A DNA stretch of 64,000 bases. It comes from Pseudomonas capeferrum. GTDB lineage: Bacteria > Pseudomonadota > Gammaproteobacteria > Pseudomonadales > Pseudomonadaceae. The translations under genes were made by a program, and so were the position numbers. The notes under the pieces are model-generated. The model was not told the DNA's origin. It did not search any database and worked only from the letters and a program-made list of their open reading frames with translations. The stretch is taken from contig NZ_JAAMQM010000003.1 of NCBI RefSeq assembly GCF_013523055.1, forward strand, positions 248,001 through 312,000. The letters are read 5' to 3'. Of the stretch, positions 34,573 through 43,447 are shown one piece after another; position 1 is the first letter of the stretch, and every line of letters starts with the position of its first letter.

Positions 34573-35589
34573 CTAATCCGGCGTGCCGATACGCACCATC
34601 ATCTTGCCCCGGTTCGCTCCCCGGAGCAGATCGATCAGGGCCTGGGGGGCGTTCTCCAGCCCTTCGACGATATCCATGCAGGGCTTGAGCTGCCCCTGGC
34701 GGATCCAGTCCGACAGCGTTCTCTCGGCAGCCTTGCGCTGCTTGTAGAAATCCATCACCAGAAAACCTTCCATACGGATGCGCTTGGCCACCAGCACACC
34801 GGGCACACCGCTTGGGCCACCGCCCCAGTCTGCTTGGTTGTACTGCGACACGGCGCCGCAACAAGCCACGCGGCCATGGGCGTTCATCAGGCTCAGGGTG
34901 ATTTCCAGAATCTCGCCGCCGGTGTTGTCGAAGTACACATCCACCCCCCTGGGGCAGGCTGCCTTCAAGGCCTCGCGCAGGTTACCGGCCTTGTAGTCGA
35001 CGGCGGCGTCGACTCCCAGTTCCTCCACCAGCCAGCGGCACTTCTCCGCCCCCCCGGCAACGGCCACTACCCGGCAACCGGCGATCCTGGCGATCTGTAC
35101 CGCGATACACCCCACCGCACCCGCCGCGCCCGACACCAGCACGGTTTCCCCCGGTCGCGGCCGGCCCACGTCGAGCAACCCGAAGTAAGCGGTAAGACCC
35201 GTGATACCCAGTACACCGATCAGGTGCTCCAGCGACTCATTTCTGTTCCTCACCCGCACGCTTTCCGGCGTGACCAGGGCAAAATCCTGCCAACCCAGAT
35301 CACCGTCCACCAGGTCACCAGGCACCAGACCAGGGACATTGGACTCCATGACCTCACCGATGCCGAAGGCCGCCATGACCTCGCCAGGCTGCAACTGGGG
35401 TCGGTAGGTGCGGGTCATCATCCAGGCGCGTTGCGCCGGATCGACCGACAGCCCGCGCAGACGAACCAGCGCCTGGCCAGATCCGGGAACCGGGACTGGT
35501 GTCTCCTGCAAACGGAAGTGTTCAAGCCCGACCGCCCCGCTCGGGCGCTGTGCGTAGATCCATTGGCGATTGAGATCAGCCATGGGCAT
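34573..35589 (-). CDS. MDR-family NADP-dependent oxidoreductase (CurA/leukotriene B4 dehydrogenase type)
   Basis: A 338-residue medium-chain reductase without zinc ligands. LSVDPAQRAWM near residue 50, GITGLTAYFGLLDVGRPRPGETVLVSGAAGAVG with AAGAVG for NADPH, and YFDNTGGEILE define the CurA/prostaglandin-reductase-like family, which reduces the alpha,beta-double bond of enones or enals. GGAGG lies six bases before the ATG. Its presence suggests an unsaturated ketone or aldehyde intermediate in the pathway. Confidence 0.87.
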   Translation of the reverse strand: MPMADLNRQWIYAQRPSGAVGLEHFRLQETPVPVPGSGQALVRLRGLSVDPAQRAWMMTRTYRPQLQPGEVMAAFGIGEVMESNVPGLVPGDLVDGDLGWQDFALVTPESVRVRNRNESLEHLIGVLGITGLTAYFGLLDVGRPRPGETVLVSGAAGAVGCIAVQIARIAGCRVVAVAGGAEKCRWLVEELGVDAAVDYKAGNLREALKAACPRGVDVYFDNTGGEILEITLSLMNAHGRVACCGAVSQYNQADWGGGPSGVPGVLVAKRIRMEGFLVMDFYKQRKAAERTLSDWIRQGQLKPCMDIVEGLENAPQALIDLLRGANRGKMMVRIGTPD

Positions 35590-35667
35590 CTTCTGCCTCC
35601 TTGTTATTCGTATGAAAGGCTGTAGAGAAAAACGCTTGGCAAAGAACGTTCGGCAAGAAAAACAGCT

Positions 35668-36846
35668 TCAGCCGGATAGCCCTTCGGCCTTGCCGATGAT
35701 CTCCTTCATGATTTCGTTGGTGCCGCCGAAGATCCGCATGATCCGAGCATCCGCCCAGGCCCGTGCGATGGGGAACTCGGTCATGTAGCCGTAGCCGCCA
35801 AACAACTGCAGACACTGGTCCATGACCCGCCCCTGCAGGTCGGTGCACCACCACTTGGCCATGGCCGCCTGCTCGGCGGTCAGTTCGTGTGTAAGATGGA
35901 GGCCGGTGCATCGATCGATGAAGACTTGGGCGATCTCGATTTCCGTACGCAGGCCCGCCAGAACCTGGCGCGAGAGCTGGAAGGTGCCGATCGGCTTGCC
36001 AAAGGCAGTGCGCTCCTTGACGTAAGCGAGTGTCCAGTCCAGCGCGGCGCGGGACGAAGCCACCGCGGAGTTGGCGATGCTCAGGCGCTCCTGGGACAGG
36101 TTCGTCATCATGTGTACGAAGCCCTGGTTCTCCGTACCGATCAGGTTGGCGCAAGGCACCCGCACATCGTTGAAGAACAGTTCGGCGGTGTCTTGGGCAT
36201 GCTGGCCGAGCTTGTCCAGATTGCGTCCGCGCTCGAACCCCGGCATGCCACGCTCGATACCGAGCAGGCTGATGCCGCCATGGCGGTTGGCGGGATCGGT
36301 CTTGACCGCGGTCAGCACCAGGTCGGCATTGATACCGTTGGTGATGAAGGTCTTCGAGCCGTTCACCACATAGGCGTCGCCGTCCAGCCGCGCGGTGGTG
36401 CGCAGGGCCGCCAGGTCGGAGCCACCACAGGGCTCGGTCATGGCGATGGCGGTGACAAGCTTGCCGGCGACCATGTCGGGGAACCAGCGGCGTTTCTGCT
36501 CCTCGCTGGAATAGTCGAGAAAATAAGGCAGGGCGACGTCGTTGATCAGGGCGATGCCCGAAGCCAGAGAAGTCATTCCCAGGGCCAGGCACTCCTCTGT
36601 CAGCACCAGGCTGAAGCGGAAGTCGTCCAGGCCCTGGCCGCCGTATTCCTCCGGCACCGCCATGCACAGGTAGCCGTTCTCGCCCAGCGCCTCGAACACT
36701 TCATGGGGGACGATGCCATCACGCTCCCATTGCGCGTAGTGTGGCTGGACCTCCTTGAGCAGGAAACGGCGGAAGCCATCGCGGACCGCGCCGTGATCCT
36801 CGTCGAAAAGCTCGCGCTTGAAACGGTTGTTGGCTTCTCTGGACAT
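35668..36846 (-). CDS. acyl-CoA dehydrogenase (LCAD/IVD-like)
   Basis: A 392-residue ACAD with AMTEPCGGSDLAALRTTAR and GSKTFITNGINADLVL. Near the C-terminus it has IMRIFGGTNEIMKEIIGK: Gly replaces the Glu of YEGT, as in long-chain and isovaleryl-CoA dehydrogenases whose catalytic Glu is on another helix (a candidate Glu is in LRTEIEIAQ). Such enzymes often accept branched chains. The gene begins directly after the CoA-ligase stop and ends 78 bases before the reductase start. Confidence 0.88.
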   Translation of the reverse strand: MSREANNRFKRELFDEDHGAVRDGFRRFLLKEVQPHYAQWERDGIVPHEVFEALGENGYLCMAVPEEYGGQGLDDFRFSLVLTEECLALGMTSLASGIALINDVALPYFLDYSSEEQKRRWFPDMVAGKLVTAIAMTEPCGGSDLAALRTTARLDGDAYVVNGSKTFITNGINADLVLTAVKTDPANRHGGISLLGIERGMPGFERGRNLDKLGQHAQDTAELFFNDVRVPCANLIGTENQGFVHMMTNLSQERLSIANSAVASSRAALDWTLAYVKERTAFGKPIGTFQLSRQVLAGLRTEIEIAQVFIDRCTGLHLTHELTAEQAAMAKWWCTDLQGRVMDQCLQLFGGYGYMTEFPIARAWADARIMRIFGGTNEIMKEIIGKAEGLSG

Positions 36847-38673
36847 TCAGTTCTTCTCTTCCTCGCCGTACATCGTCTCGATGTCATCGGCATATTTCTT
36901 CAGGATCGCCTGACGGCGGATCTTCATGGTCGCCGTCACGGCCTCGGAGCCCGGGGCCCATTCGCCGCCGACGATATGAAACTTCTTGATCTGCTCGACT
37001 CGCGCCAATTGCAGGTTGGCCTGCGCCACTTCCTCCTCCACTGCCTTGCGCACTTCCGGGAGCCGACACAGGGCTGCCAGCGGCAGGTGCTCCATGGCCC
37101 AGGCCCATACGTGCACGGAGTCGAGGGTAAGCAGAGCGGTGTTGTAGTTGCGGGCATCGCCCACCACCACCGCCTGGGAAATCAGGCTGCCCGCATTGGT
37201 CAAGGCACCTTCGATACTCGATGGCGACATGTTCTTGCCGAAGGAGTTGATGATGATGTCCTTCTTGCGATCGACGATGCGGAAGTAACCATCGGCATCC
37301 AAGGTGCCGATGTCGCCAGTGTGCAACCAGCCATCGGCATCCATGACCTCGGCGGTGGCCTCCGGCTGCTTGCGGTAGCCACGCATGATCCCGGCGTGAC
37401 GGATAAGCACTTCGCCGTCCGCAGCCAGTTTCACCTCGACCCCCGGCTGCGCCTTGCCCACCGTGCCGATGCGGATCTTGCCGCCCTTCGGACTGCGCGT
37501 GCCCAGGGCCGCCGATTCGGTCATGCCGTAGGCTTCGTCCAGTGGCAGGCCGATGGCGTGGAAGAACTCCACCAGGGCCGTTGGCGCCATGGCACCGCCG
37601 GAACCGACGAACAGTCCCTCGGCATCCAGGCCCAGCGCCTGGCGCACCGGGGCGAAGAACCTGGCATCGGCCTCCGCGCAAGCCCGTGCCAGCGCTGCCG
37701 GCACCGGCTGGTCCGCCTGCTCCAGGCGCACCCTTTCCAGCGACTGCTGCAGCGCCTGCCGGAGTTCCAGGCGATCATCCTCGGGCAAGGTAGCCCATTG
37801 GGACTCGATGCCCTGCTTGATCTTCTCCCAGAGTCGTGGCGGGGAGAAGAAGATATGCGGATGCACCTGCTTGACCGCCGCCATGATGTTCGCGGTGTCG
37901 TCGCAATAGGTGATGGTGCAGCCATTGAGCAGAGGCAGGTAATGCCCGGCGACCCGCTCGGTGGTATGGGCCGCCGGCAGCCACGACAATATCCGCTGCC
38001 CAGGGAAGTACGTCAGCCAGTACTCGACGATGGTGGCGAAGGCGATCACGCTGGAGTGCGGCAGCTCCACCCCCTTGGCCGGCCCGGTGGTGCCCGAGGT
38101 GTAGACGATGGTCGCCAGGTCATCGGGCCGTACCGAAGCTACCGAAGCCTCGAAATCAAAGCCCTGTGCACCATTTTTCTCCAGCTCGGCCCAGTCGATG
38201 GTGCCTGCACCGCCGCCTCCTTCGAGCAACACCACGGTGGACAGCGCCGGCCATTCACGTTGCGCGCCCTGTATCTGCTCGAGGAAAGCACGCTCGCAGA
38301 GGACGATGCGAGCGTCGGAGTTATCCAGCAAGGGCACGATCTGCGCCGCCGGCAAGGTGGCGTAGATCGAGAAAGGTGTAGCGCCGAGGCACATTATGGC
38401 CAGATCGGCGAAGAGGAATTCAGGCCGGTTCTTCAACATCAGCGCCACGGTGTCACCATGGCGAACGCCAATCCTGCTCAAACCCGCCGCCAGGGCCTCG
38501 ACGTGCTCACGCACCTGTCGCCAGGTCAGGCGGGTCTTGCCATCGAGGCTGTTGACGGCCAGGCGGTCGCCATACTGCTCGACGGTACGAAGAAATCCCT
38601 TGACCACCGTCTCCGGGTGCCGGGGCAAGGTGGATATGGCAGACTTCTCATGCTGCGTAGCGGTGGATCCCAT
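36847..38673 (-). CDS. AMP-dependent acyl-CoA synthetase (long-chain type)
   Basis: A 608-residue ANL-family ligase. The ATP loop YTSGTTGPAKGVELPHSS (about residue 195), the adenine motif YGMTESAALGT, the GWLHTGDIGTLDADGYFRIVDRKKDIIINSFGKN hinge (in two overlapping family motifs) and a C-terminal lysine region support thioester formation. Size and N-terminus resemble FadD15/ACSBG-type long-chain ligases. It is the only CoA ligase in the window and so the best candidate for activating the growth substrate or a later free acid. Confidence 0.9.
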   Translation of the reverse strand: MGSTATQHEKSAISTLPRHPETVVKGFLRTVEQYGDRLAVNSLDGKTRLTWRQVREHVEALAAGLSRIGVRHGDTVALMLKNRPEFLFADLAIMCLGATPFSIYATLPAAQIVPLLDNSDARIVLCERAFLEQIQGAQREWPALSTVVLLEGGGGAGTIDWAELEKNGAQGFDFEASVASVRPDDLATIVYTSGTTGPAKGVELPHSSVIAFATIVEYWLTYFPGQRILSWLPAAHTTERVAGHYLPLLNGCTITYCDDTANIMAAVKQVHPHIFFSPPRLWEKIKQGIESQWATLPEDDRLELRQALQQSLERVRLEQADQPVPAALARACAEADARFFAPVRQALGLDAEGLFVGSGGAMAPTALVEFFHAIGLPLDEAYGMTESAALGTRSPKGGKIRIGTVGKAQPGVEVKLAADGEVLIRHAGIMRGYRKQPEATAEVMDADGWLHTGDIGTLDADGYFRIVDRKKDIIINSFGKNMSPSSIEGALTNAGSLISQAVVVGDARNYNTALLTLDSVHVWAWAMEHLPLAALCRLPEVRKAVEEEVAQANLQLARVEQIKKFHIVGGEWAPGSEAVTATMKIRRQAILKKYADDIETMYGEEEKN

Positions 38674-38799
38674 GACCTATCCTCTTATTCTTGTCTGATT
38701 GTCTTTCACCGATATGAGCGGCGCGCCCCACCCGCCTAGGTCCAGGAACCGACCCAGGCCGGAGCGGCCGCTCAAGGCACTTCCGAGCGGCAGACTCCG

Positions 38800-39600
38800 T
38801 TATACCGAAACCCGGCTACGATACTGGCCGAAATTCGGGGCGCGCTTCTCGGCGAAGGCCGTTACACCTTCCTTGGCTTCCGGCGTGTCGCCGAAGTTGA
38901 GCAGGCCGGTGGAAGCCACGCTGCCGGTAGCTACGAAATGCTCGGTATCGGTGTTCAGCGATTGCTTGAGGAAACGCAGCGCGGTGGGCGACATCACCAG
39001 CATTTCGTCGGCCCACTTGCGCACTTCCGCCTTCAGCTGATCGGCGGGCACCACGGCATTGACCAGGCCCCAGCGCTCCGCAGTGGCGGCGTCGTACTGG
39101 CGGCACATGAACCAGATTTCCCGGGCACGCTTCTCGCCGACGATACGCGCCAGGATCCCGGTGCCCCAGCCAGCGTCGAAGGAGCCGACGCGCGGGCCGT
39201 TCTGGCCGAAGCGTGCGTGCTCGGCGGCGATGGACAGGTCGCACAGCACATGCAATACATGGCCGCCACCGATGGCCAGGCCGTTGACCGCGGCGATCAC
39301 CGGCTTGGGAATGTCACGGATCACCCGCTGCAGAGCGAGAATCTCGAACAGCCCGCTTTCCGACTGGCCGTAGCTGCCGGTTTCGGCGCGCTCCTTCTGA
39401 TCGCCGCCGGCGCAGAAGGCGCGCTCGCCGGCGCCGGTCAGGCAGACGACACCGACCTCGGGATCGGCCCACGCGCGCTTGAAGCACTTGACCAGCTCAT
39501 CCACCGTCTCGGCGCGAAACGCATTCATGCGTTTTTCGCGGCAAATGGTAATGGTGGCCAAACCGCTCTCGACTTCGTAACTGACGTCCTGGAGTTCCAT
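38800..39600 (-). CDS. MenB/BadI-like crotonase, putative ring-opening beta-ketoacyl-CoA hydrolase
   Basis: A 266-residue crotonase of the 1,4-dihydroxynaphthoyl-CoA synthase/2-ketocyclohexanecarboxyl-CoA hydrolase branch. The markers are CAGGDQKER, NGLAIGGGHVLHVLCD, the conserved FGQNGPRVGSFDAGWG with the branch-specific Asp, and ARIVGEKRAREIWFMCRQY. BadI hydrolyses the ring of 2-ketocyclohexanecarboxyl-CoA to pimelyl-CoA; MenB makes a ring. There are no other menaquinone genes nearby, while a BadH-like dehydrogenase gene is in the same cluster, so ring cleavage is the better guess. Trp replaces the usual Tyr in GSFDAGWG. Start at 39600 with GAGGAA upstream. Confidence 0.82.
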   Translation of the reverse strand: MELQDVSYEVESGLATITICREKRMNAFRAETVDELVKCFKRAWADPEVGVVCLTGAGERAFCAGGDQKERAETGSYGQSESGLFEILALQRVIRDIPKPVIAAVNGLAIGGGHVLHVLCDLSIAAEHARFGQNGPRVGSFDAGWGTGILARIVGEKRAREIWFMCRQYDAATAERWGLVNAVVPADQLKAEVRKWADEMLVMSPTALRFLKQSLNTDTEHFVATGSVASTGLLNFGDTPEAKEGVTAFAEKRAPNFGQYRSRVSV

Positions 39601-39675
39601 GGTGTTTCCTCTTTCATGCATTGGTCTAGTAAATGCCGGCCGGCGCTGGGCCGAACGGCTCAATGGCAAAGCCGC

Positions 39676-40755
39676 TCAGTGCAGCTCCAGCGATTCGGCC
39701 AGGCGTTCCCGATAAGTGCGTGGAGAACCCAGTAATTCCTGATTGAGCTTGGCGCGCTTGTAGAACAGTTGCAGGTCGTGCTCCCAGGTGTAGCCAATGG
39801 CCCCGTGCAGCATCAGCGCCCGGTCCGCCGTACGCACCGCGGCCTCCGTGGTGAACGCCTTGGCGATCCAGGCCTGCGGCACGCCGTCGGCCTGCCCCTC
39901 CGACAATGCCCAGGCGGCGTAATAGATGCCCGAATGGGCGGCCTCGAGATCGACCAGTATCTCGGCGGCCGCATGCTTGACCGCCTGGAAGGAGCCGACC
40001 GGCACGCCGAACTGGACCCGCTGGCCGACATACTCGACGGTCATGTCGAGCATGCGCCGCGCCGCGCCAAGGGACTCCGCAGCGATCAGCAGCGCCATGA
40101 TGGCGTTGACTTCCCGCGCGGCATCCCGTGGCAAACGCCCCAGGTACCTGGCCTGGGCATCCTGCAGGTGTACGTCGCCGAAGCGGCGGGTGCGGTCGAT
40201 CAGGCGTCGCGGCTGGATCTCGACCCCAGGCGCATCCGCCTGCAACAGCCAGAGTTCCAGGCCCTCGTCGGCCGGGATGGGTACCAGCAGATGGCTGGCG
40301 CCAGGGGCTTCCAACACCATCGGCACGACGCCGGACAAGCGCTCGCCGTTTATCTGCACCTGGCTCACGCCCTGGTCGGCAGGCAGGCCGGCGCTCACGC
40401 ACAGGGCACCCGTGGCATCGCCTTCGAGCAACCCGCGCAGCTGTTCGGCAGCACCGGGAACCCGCGAGGCGAATCCCAGCGTTCCCACGCTGGCCAGCAG
40501 CACGCCACTCGGCGCGGCGCTGCGGCCCAAGGCCTCGAACATCAGGGCCTGTTCGATCAGGCCGCCACCTTGTCCACCCGCGTCCTCGGCAACACCGATA
40601 CCCAGCCAGGCGTTGCGTACCAAGAATGCGTCGAATGGCGACAGGTCCTCGCCATCGACCCAACGTCGGACCTTGTCCAGTCCGACCTCGCGCTGCAAGG
40701 CGGCATGGATCATGTCGCGCAGCATTTCCTGTTCTTCACTGAATGCAAATCGCAT
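39676..40755 (-). CDS. acyl-CoA dehydrogenase, small (beta-like) subunit of a pair
   Basis: A 359-residue ACAD-like protein with a weakly conserved middle region (GALCVSAGLPADQGV in place of the normal TEPxxGSD loop) and a C-terminus HDLQLFYKRAKLNQELLGSP without the EGT motif. Divergent partners like this pair with a fuller ACAD to form alpha2-beta2 enzymes in steroid and related catabolism. The partner is encoded directly upstream, 12 bases away. I start it at MRFAFSEEQE (40755); a Met at 40767 is possible. Confidence 0.82.
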   Translation of the reverse strand: MRFAFSEEQEMLRDMIHAALQREVGLDKVRRWVDGEDLSPFDAFLVRNAWLGIGVAEDAGGQGGGLIEQALMFEALGRSAAPSGVLLASVGTLGFASRVPGAAEQLRGLLEGDATGALCVSAGLPADQGVSQVQINGERLSGVVPMVLEAPGASHLLVPIPADEGLELWLLQADAPGVEIQPRRLIDRTRRFGDVHLQDAQARYLGRLPRDAAREVNAIMALLIAAESLGAARRMLDMTVEYVGQRVQFGVPVGSFQAVKHAAAEILVDLEAAHSGIYYAAWALSEGQADGVPQAWIAKAFTTEAAVRTADRALMLHGAIGYTWEHDLQLFYKRAKLNQELLGSPRTYRERLAESLELH

Positions 40756-40767
40756 CGTTCGCCCCAC

Positions 40768-41940
40768 TCAGTCGCGCTTCATTCCAAGAACACGTTCGGC
40801 CAGGATGTTGCGCTGGATGAACGTGGTTCCACCGGCAATGCTGGTGCCACGGGCCTGGTAGGCCAGCCGCAGCCATCTGGCCCTGGCCGGATCGGCATCG
40901 CCGGGTTCCTCCTGACCCTCGATCCCGATCAACGAAAGCGCGAAATCACAGATCTCCTCGACCAGCGGCGTGATGAACAGCTTGGCGGTGGAAGCCTCCG
41001 GGCCAGGCGCCCCACCTTCGGCGAGCGTGCTGAGGATGCGCTTGCCGGTGATACGCTGCAGCGTCATCCGCCCGTAAAGCTCAGCCACCTTTTGCCGTAT
41101 GAAGGCGTCCTGGCCAAGCGCGCGTCCATCGGTGCCCTTGGTGTTATTCACCAGGGCGATCAACTCGTCGAGCAGACGCAAGGTGTTAACCCGACCGGTG
41201 GCGATCGCCGCACGCTCGTAACCCAGCGTCGACATCGCGACCTTCCAGCCTCCACCCAACGGGCCGACCAGGAGCTCGTCCGGCACATAGGCACCGTCGA
41301 GGAACACCTCGTTGAACTCGGCTCCGCCGAGCATCTGCCGTAACGGCCGCACCTCTACGCCGGATTGCCGCATGGGCAGGATGAAAAAGCTGATCCCGCG
41401 GTGCCGCTCGCCTTCGCCGGTACGCGCCAGCAGGATCGCGTACTCGGCCACCTGGGCGGCGCTGGTCCACACCTTCTGGCCGTGGATGCGCCAGCCATCG
41501 CCATCACGCACGGCGCGAGTGGTCAGCGAAGCAAGGTCGGAACCGGCCCCCGGCTCGGAAAAGAGCTGGCACCAGAGATCTTCGCCGGTCAGGATGCGGT
41601 CGAGAAAACGGTTCTTCTGGGCATTGCTGCCATGCTCGATCAGGGTCGGCCCGGCGAAGCCGGCACTGATCACATCGAGCCGGTCGGGTGCCCCGGCGCG
41701 GTCGCACTCCTCATAGAAGATGGCTTGCTGCAACACGCTCGCACCGCGCCCGCCATACTCGCGCGGCCAGGCCAGGCCCGCATAGCCGGCATCGTGCAGG
41801 CGACGCTGCCAGGGCCGCCACCATTCGACGCGCTCCTCCAGTCTGTCCGGTGCCTGCCCGAGGGCAGGCACTTCCCTTTCCAGCCAGGCCCGCACCCTTT
41901 CACGAAAGGTGGCGTCCTCCGGCGCATCACGGAAATCCAT
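40768..41940 (-). CDS. acyl-CoA dehydrogenase, large (alpha-like) subunit of a pair
   Basis: A 390-residue ACAD with intact flavin motifs QLFSEPGAGSDLASLTT and GQKVWTSAAQVAE, and C-terminal GTSIAGGTTFIQRNILAERVLG. This GGTxxIQRNI form, with no YEGT Glu, is typical of the alpha partner in heterotetrameric ACADs such as the mycobacterial FadE26/FadE27 type, which act on bulky or branched side chains. Together with the adjacent small subunit gene it likely makes one enzyme. Confidence 0.85.
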   Translation of the reverse strand: MDFRDAPEDATFRERVRAWLEREVPALGQAPDRLEERVEWWRPWQRRLHDAGYAGLAWPREYGGRGASVLQQAIFYEECDRAGAPDRLDVISAGFAGPTLIEHGSNAQKNRFLDRILTGEDLWCQLFSEPGAGSDLASLTTRAVRDGDGWRIHGQKVWTSAAQVAEYAILLARTGEGERHRGISFFILPMRQSGVEVRPLRQMLGGAEFNEVFLDGAYVPDELLVGPLGGGWKVAMSTLGYERAAIATGRVNTLRLLDELIALVNNTKGTDGRALGQDAFIRQKVAELYGRMTLQRITGKRILSTLAEGGAPGPEASTAKLFITPLVEEICDFALSLIGIEGQEEPGDADPARARWLRLAYQARGTSIAGGTTFIQRNILAERVLGMKRD

Positions 41941-41942
41941 GA

Positions 41943-42722
41943 TCAGCGCCCCTTCCAGACTGGCTGGCGCTTTTCGGCGAAGGCGCTGGCACCCTCGCGG
42001 GCATCCTCGGTGCCGAGGGCAGGCAGACCAAGACGATCCTGTAGCTCCCAGCCGCCCTCTTCATCCAGATCCAGCGCCCCACGCACGATGGCCTTGGACG
42101 CCTGGACGGCCAGCGGCGCGTTGTCCGCCACCCGCCGCGCCAGCAGTAGCGCTCGCTCCAGCGCCTGGCCGGGCTCGCACAGCTCGTTCACCAGGCCGAT
42201 CTCGTAGGCGCGTTCGGCGTCGATGTAGTCGCCGGTAATGGCCAGGTACATCGCCACCTGATAGGGAATGCGCTTGGGCAGACGAATCAGCCCGCCTGCC
42301 GCCGCCACCAGCCCGCGCTTGGGTTCCGGCACGCCCAGCTTGGCCCCGCGAGCGGCAACGATCAGGTCACAGGACAGGGCAATCTCCAGACCACCTGCAA
42401 CCGCGAAACCTTCGATTGCCGCGATCAACGGCTTTTCCGCAGGCTTGCGCGTGATACCGGCGAAACCGCGCTCGGTGGCCGGTACGTCGTTTTGCAGGTA
42501 GGCCTTGAGGTCCATTCCGGCGCAGAATGCCTTGTGGCTGCCGGTAATGATGCCGATACGCAGCTCCGGATCGCCATCGAGCTCATCCATGGCGGCGGAA
42601 ACGGCGCGGGCCAGCGCCCCGTTCACCGCGTTGCTTTCCGCCGGTCGGTTGAGGCGGATGATCAGGATGCCGTTGTCACGCGTCACGCAGACCGGAGCAT
42701 CATCAAGTACAGGAGCACCCAT
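41943..42722 (-). CDS. enoyl-CoA hydratase
   Basis: A 259-residue crotonase with both catalytic glutamates of true hydratases: GGLEIALSCDLIVAA and LGVPEPKRGLVAAAGG. HKAFCAGMDLKAYLQ gives the oxyanion loop. The gene ends two bases before the ACAD alpha subunit start, suggesting that the hydratase acts on that enzyme's product. Start taken as MGAPVLDD (42722), about ten bases after GAGGA; the open frame continues 23 residues further. Confidence 0.87.
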   Translation of the reverse strand: MGAPVLDDAPVCVTRDNGILIIRLNRPAESNAVNGALARAVSAAMDELDGDPELRIGIITGSHKAFCAGMDLKAYLQNDVPATERGFAGITRKPAEKPLIAAIEGFAVAGGLEIALSCDLIVAARGAKLGVPEPKRGLVAAAGGLIRLPKRIPYQVAMYLAITGDYIDAERAYEIGLVNELCEPGQALERALLLARRVADNAPLAVQASKAIVRGALDLDEEGGWELQDRLGLPALGTEDAREGASAFAEKRQPVWKGR

Positions 42723-42855
42723 CTTCAGCATTTCCTCTTGTGTGGTATCCGCAGCGGCCTCTGTAGCCTGGGCCGCCAACTTGCAAATCATTCTGCGTCA
42801 CGCCCCACGGCCCGCAATCGTCCAAAGCGACACACTTGCCGGTGACATGCCGCAC

Positions 42856-43422
42856 TCATGCGTCGCCAGTGTAAGAATCGGGCCAGTGCACGCGAGCGAT
42901 GTCGCCATCGCTACGAAAGGCATGACAGCTGTCGATCAGCTTTTCCGGCTTGCGGATACTGATCGGCACCTCGACACCCTTCGTCGCATTGCGGATCTGC
43001 GCCGCCCACAGGGTCTGCATCGCCGTGGTCGCCAGGGGACCAAGCAGGTCGCTCAGGTGCGTACAGCCCAGACGTCCGGCGAACAGCCGCTTCACCTCGG
43101 CGGTAAAGCCCGTACCTATGCGCAGGCCAAGCAGTTGCCGGTAAGTCCCGGCGATATCCCGGCATTCCGGCGAAGGACCCTGAGCGGTCAGCGCTTCGAT
43201 CGCGTGGATGACCGCATCCCGGTCCACCGTGATGCGCAGTCCCATCTGGTGCAGGGGCTCACCGGGGGTAAGGGTGGAACCGAAGGGCAGCGGCACGGGT
43301 GAGGTGCGGGTATCGAGCAGACTCGCCTCGATATCCCACAGGCCATCTTCGCGCTCGTAGCCTTCGCAACGAATGTCACGGCGGTGCAACAACGTCCTCA
43401 TCACCGGATGACTGAAGTCCAT
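42856..43422 (-). CDS. DUF2889 family protein
   Basis: About 188 residues beginning MDFSHPVMRTLLHRRDIRCEGYEREDGLWDIEASLLDT, the DUF2889 hallmark, with a middle CRDIAGTYRQLLGLRIGTGFTAEVKRLFAGRLGCTHLSDLLGPLATTAMQTL block (both given as continuous family motifs across residues 1-40 and 90-140). Function unknown; members occur in catabolic clusters for hydrophobic compounds. GAGGAG lies six bases before the ATG at 43422, which is why I prefer it over 43440. It sits between two acyl-CoA dehydrogenase operon segments. Confidence 0.75.
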   Translation of the reverse strand: MDFSHPVMRTLLHRRDIRCEGYEREDGLWDIEASLLDTRTSPVPLPFGSTLTPGEPLHQMGLRITVDRDAVIHAIEALTAQGPSPECRDIAGTYRQLLGLRIGTGFTAEVKRLFAGRLGCTHLSDLLGPLATTAMQTLWAAQIRNATKGVEVPISIRKPEKLIDSCHAFRSDGDIARVHWPDSYTGDA

Positions 43423-43447
43423 GCCCCACTCCTCGCCCATGGCCAGT

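Noticed and set aside
15037..38700. Shared TTGTCTGAT near the starts of the LuxR-type gene (about 15037) and the CoA-ligase gene (about 38690).
   Set aside because: Nine bases close to ribosome sites; too short and without dyad symmetry in both copies to claim an operator.
35887..38739. A 950-codon plus-strand open frame opposite the ACAD and CoA-ligase genes.
   Set aside because: It is antisense to two strongly conserved enzymes, has no recognisable domain and is explained by GC-rich codon bias.
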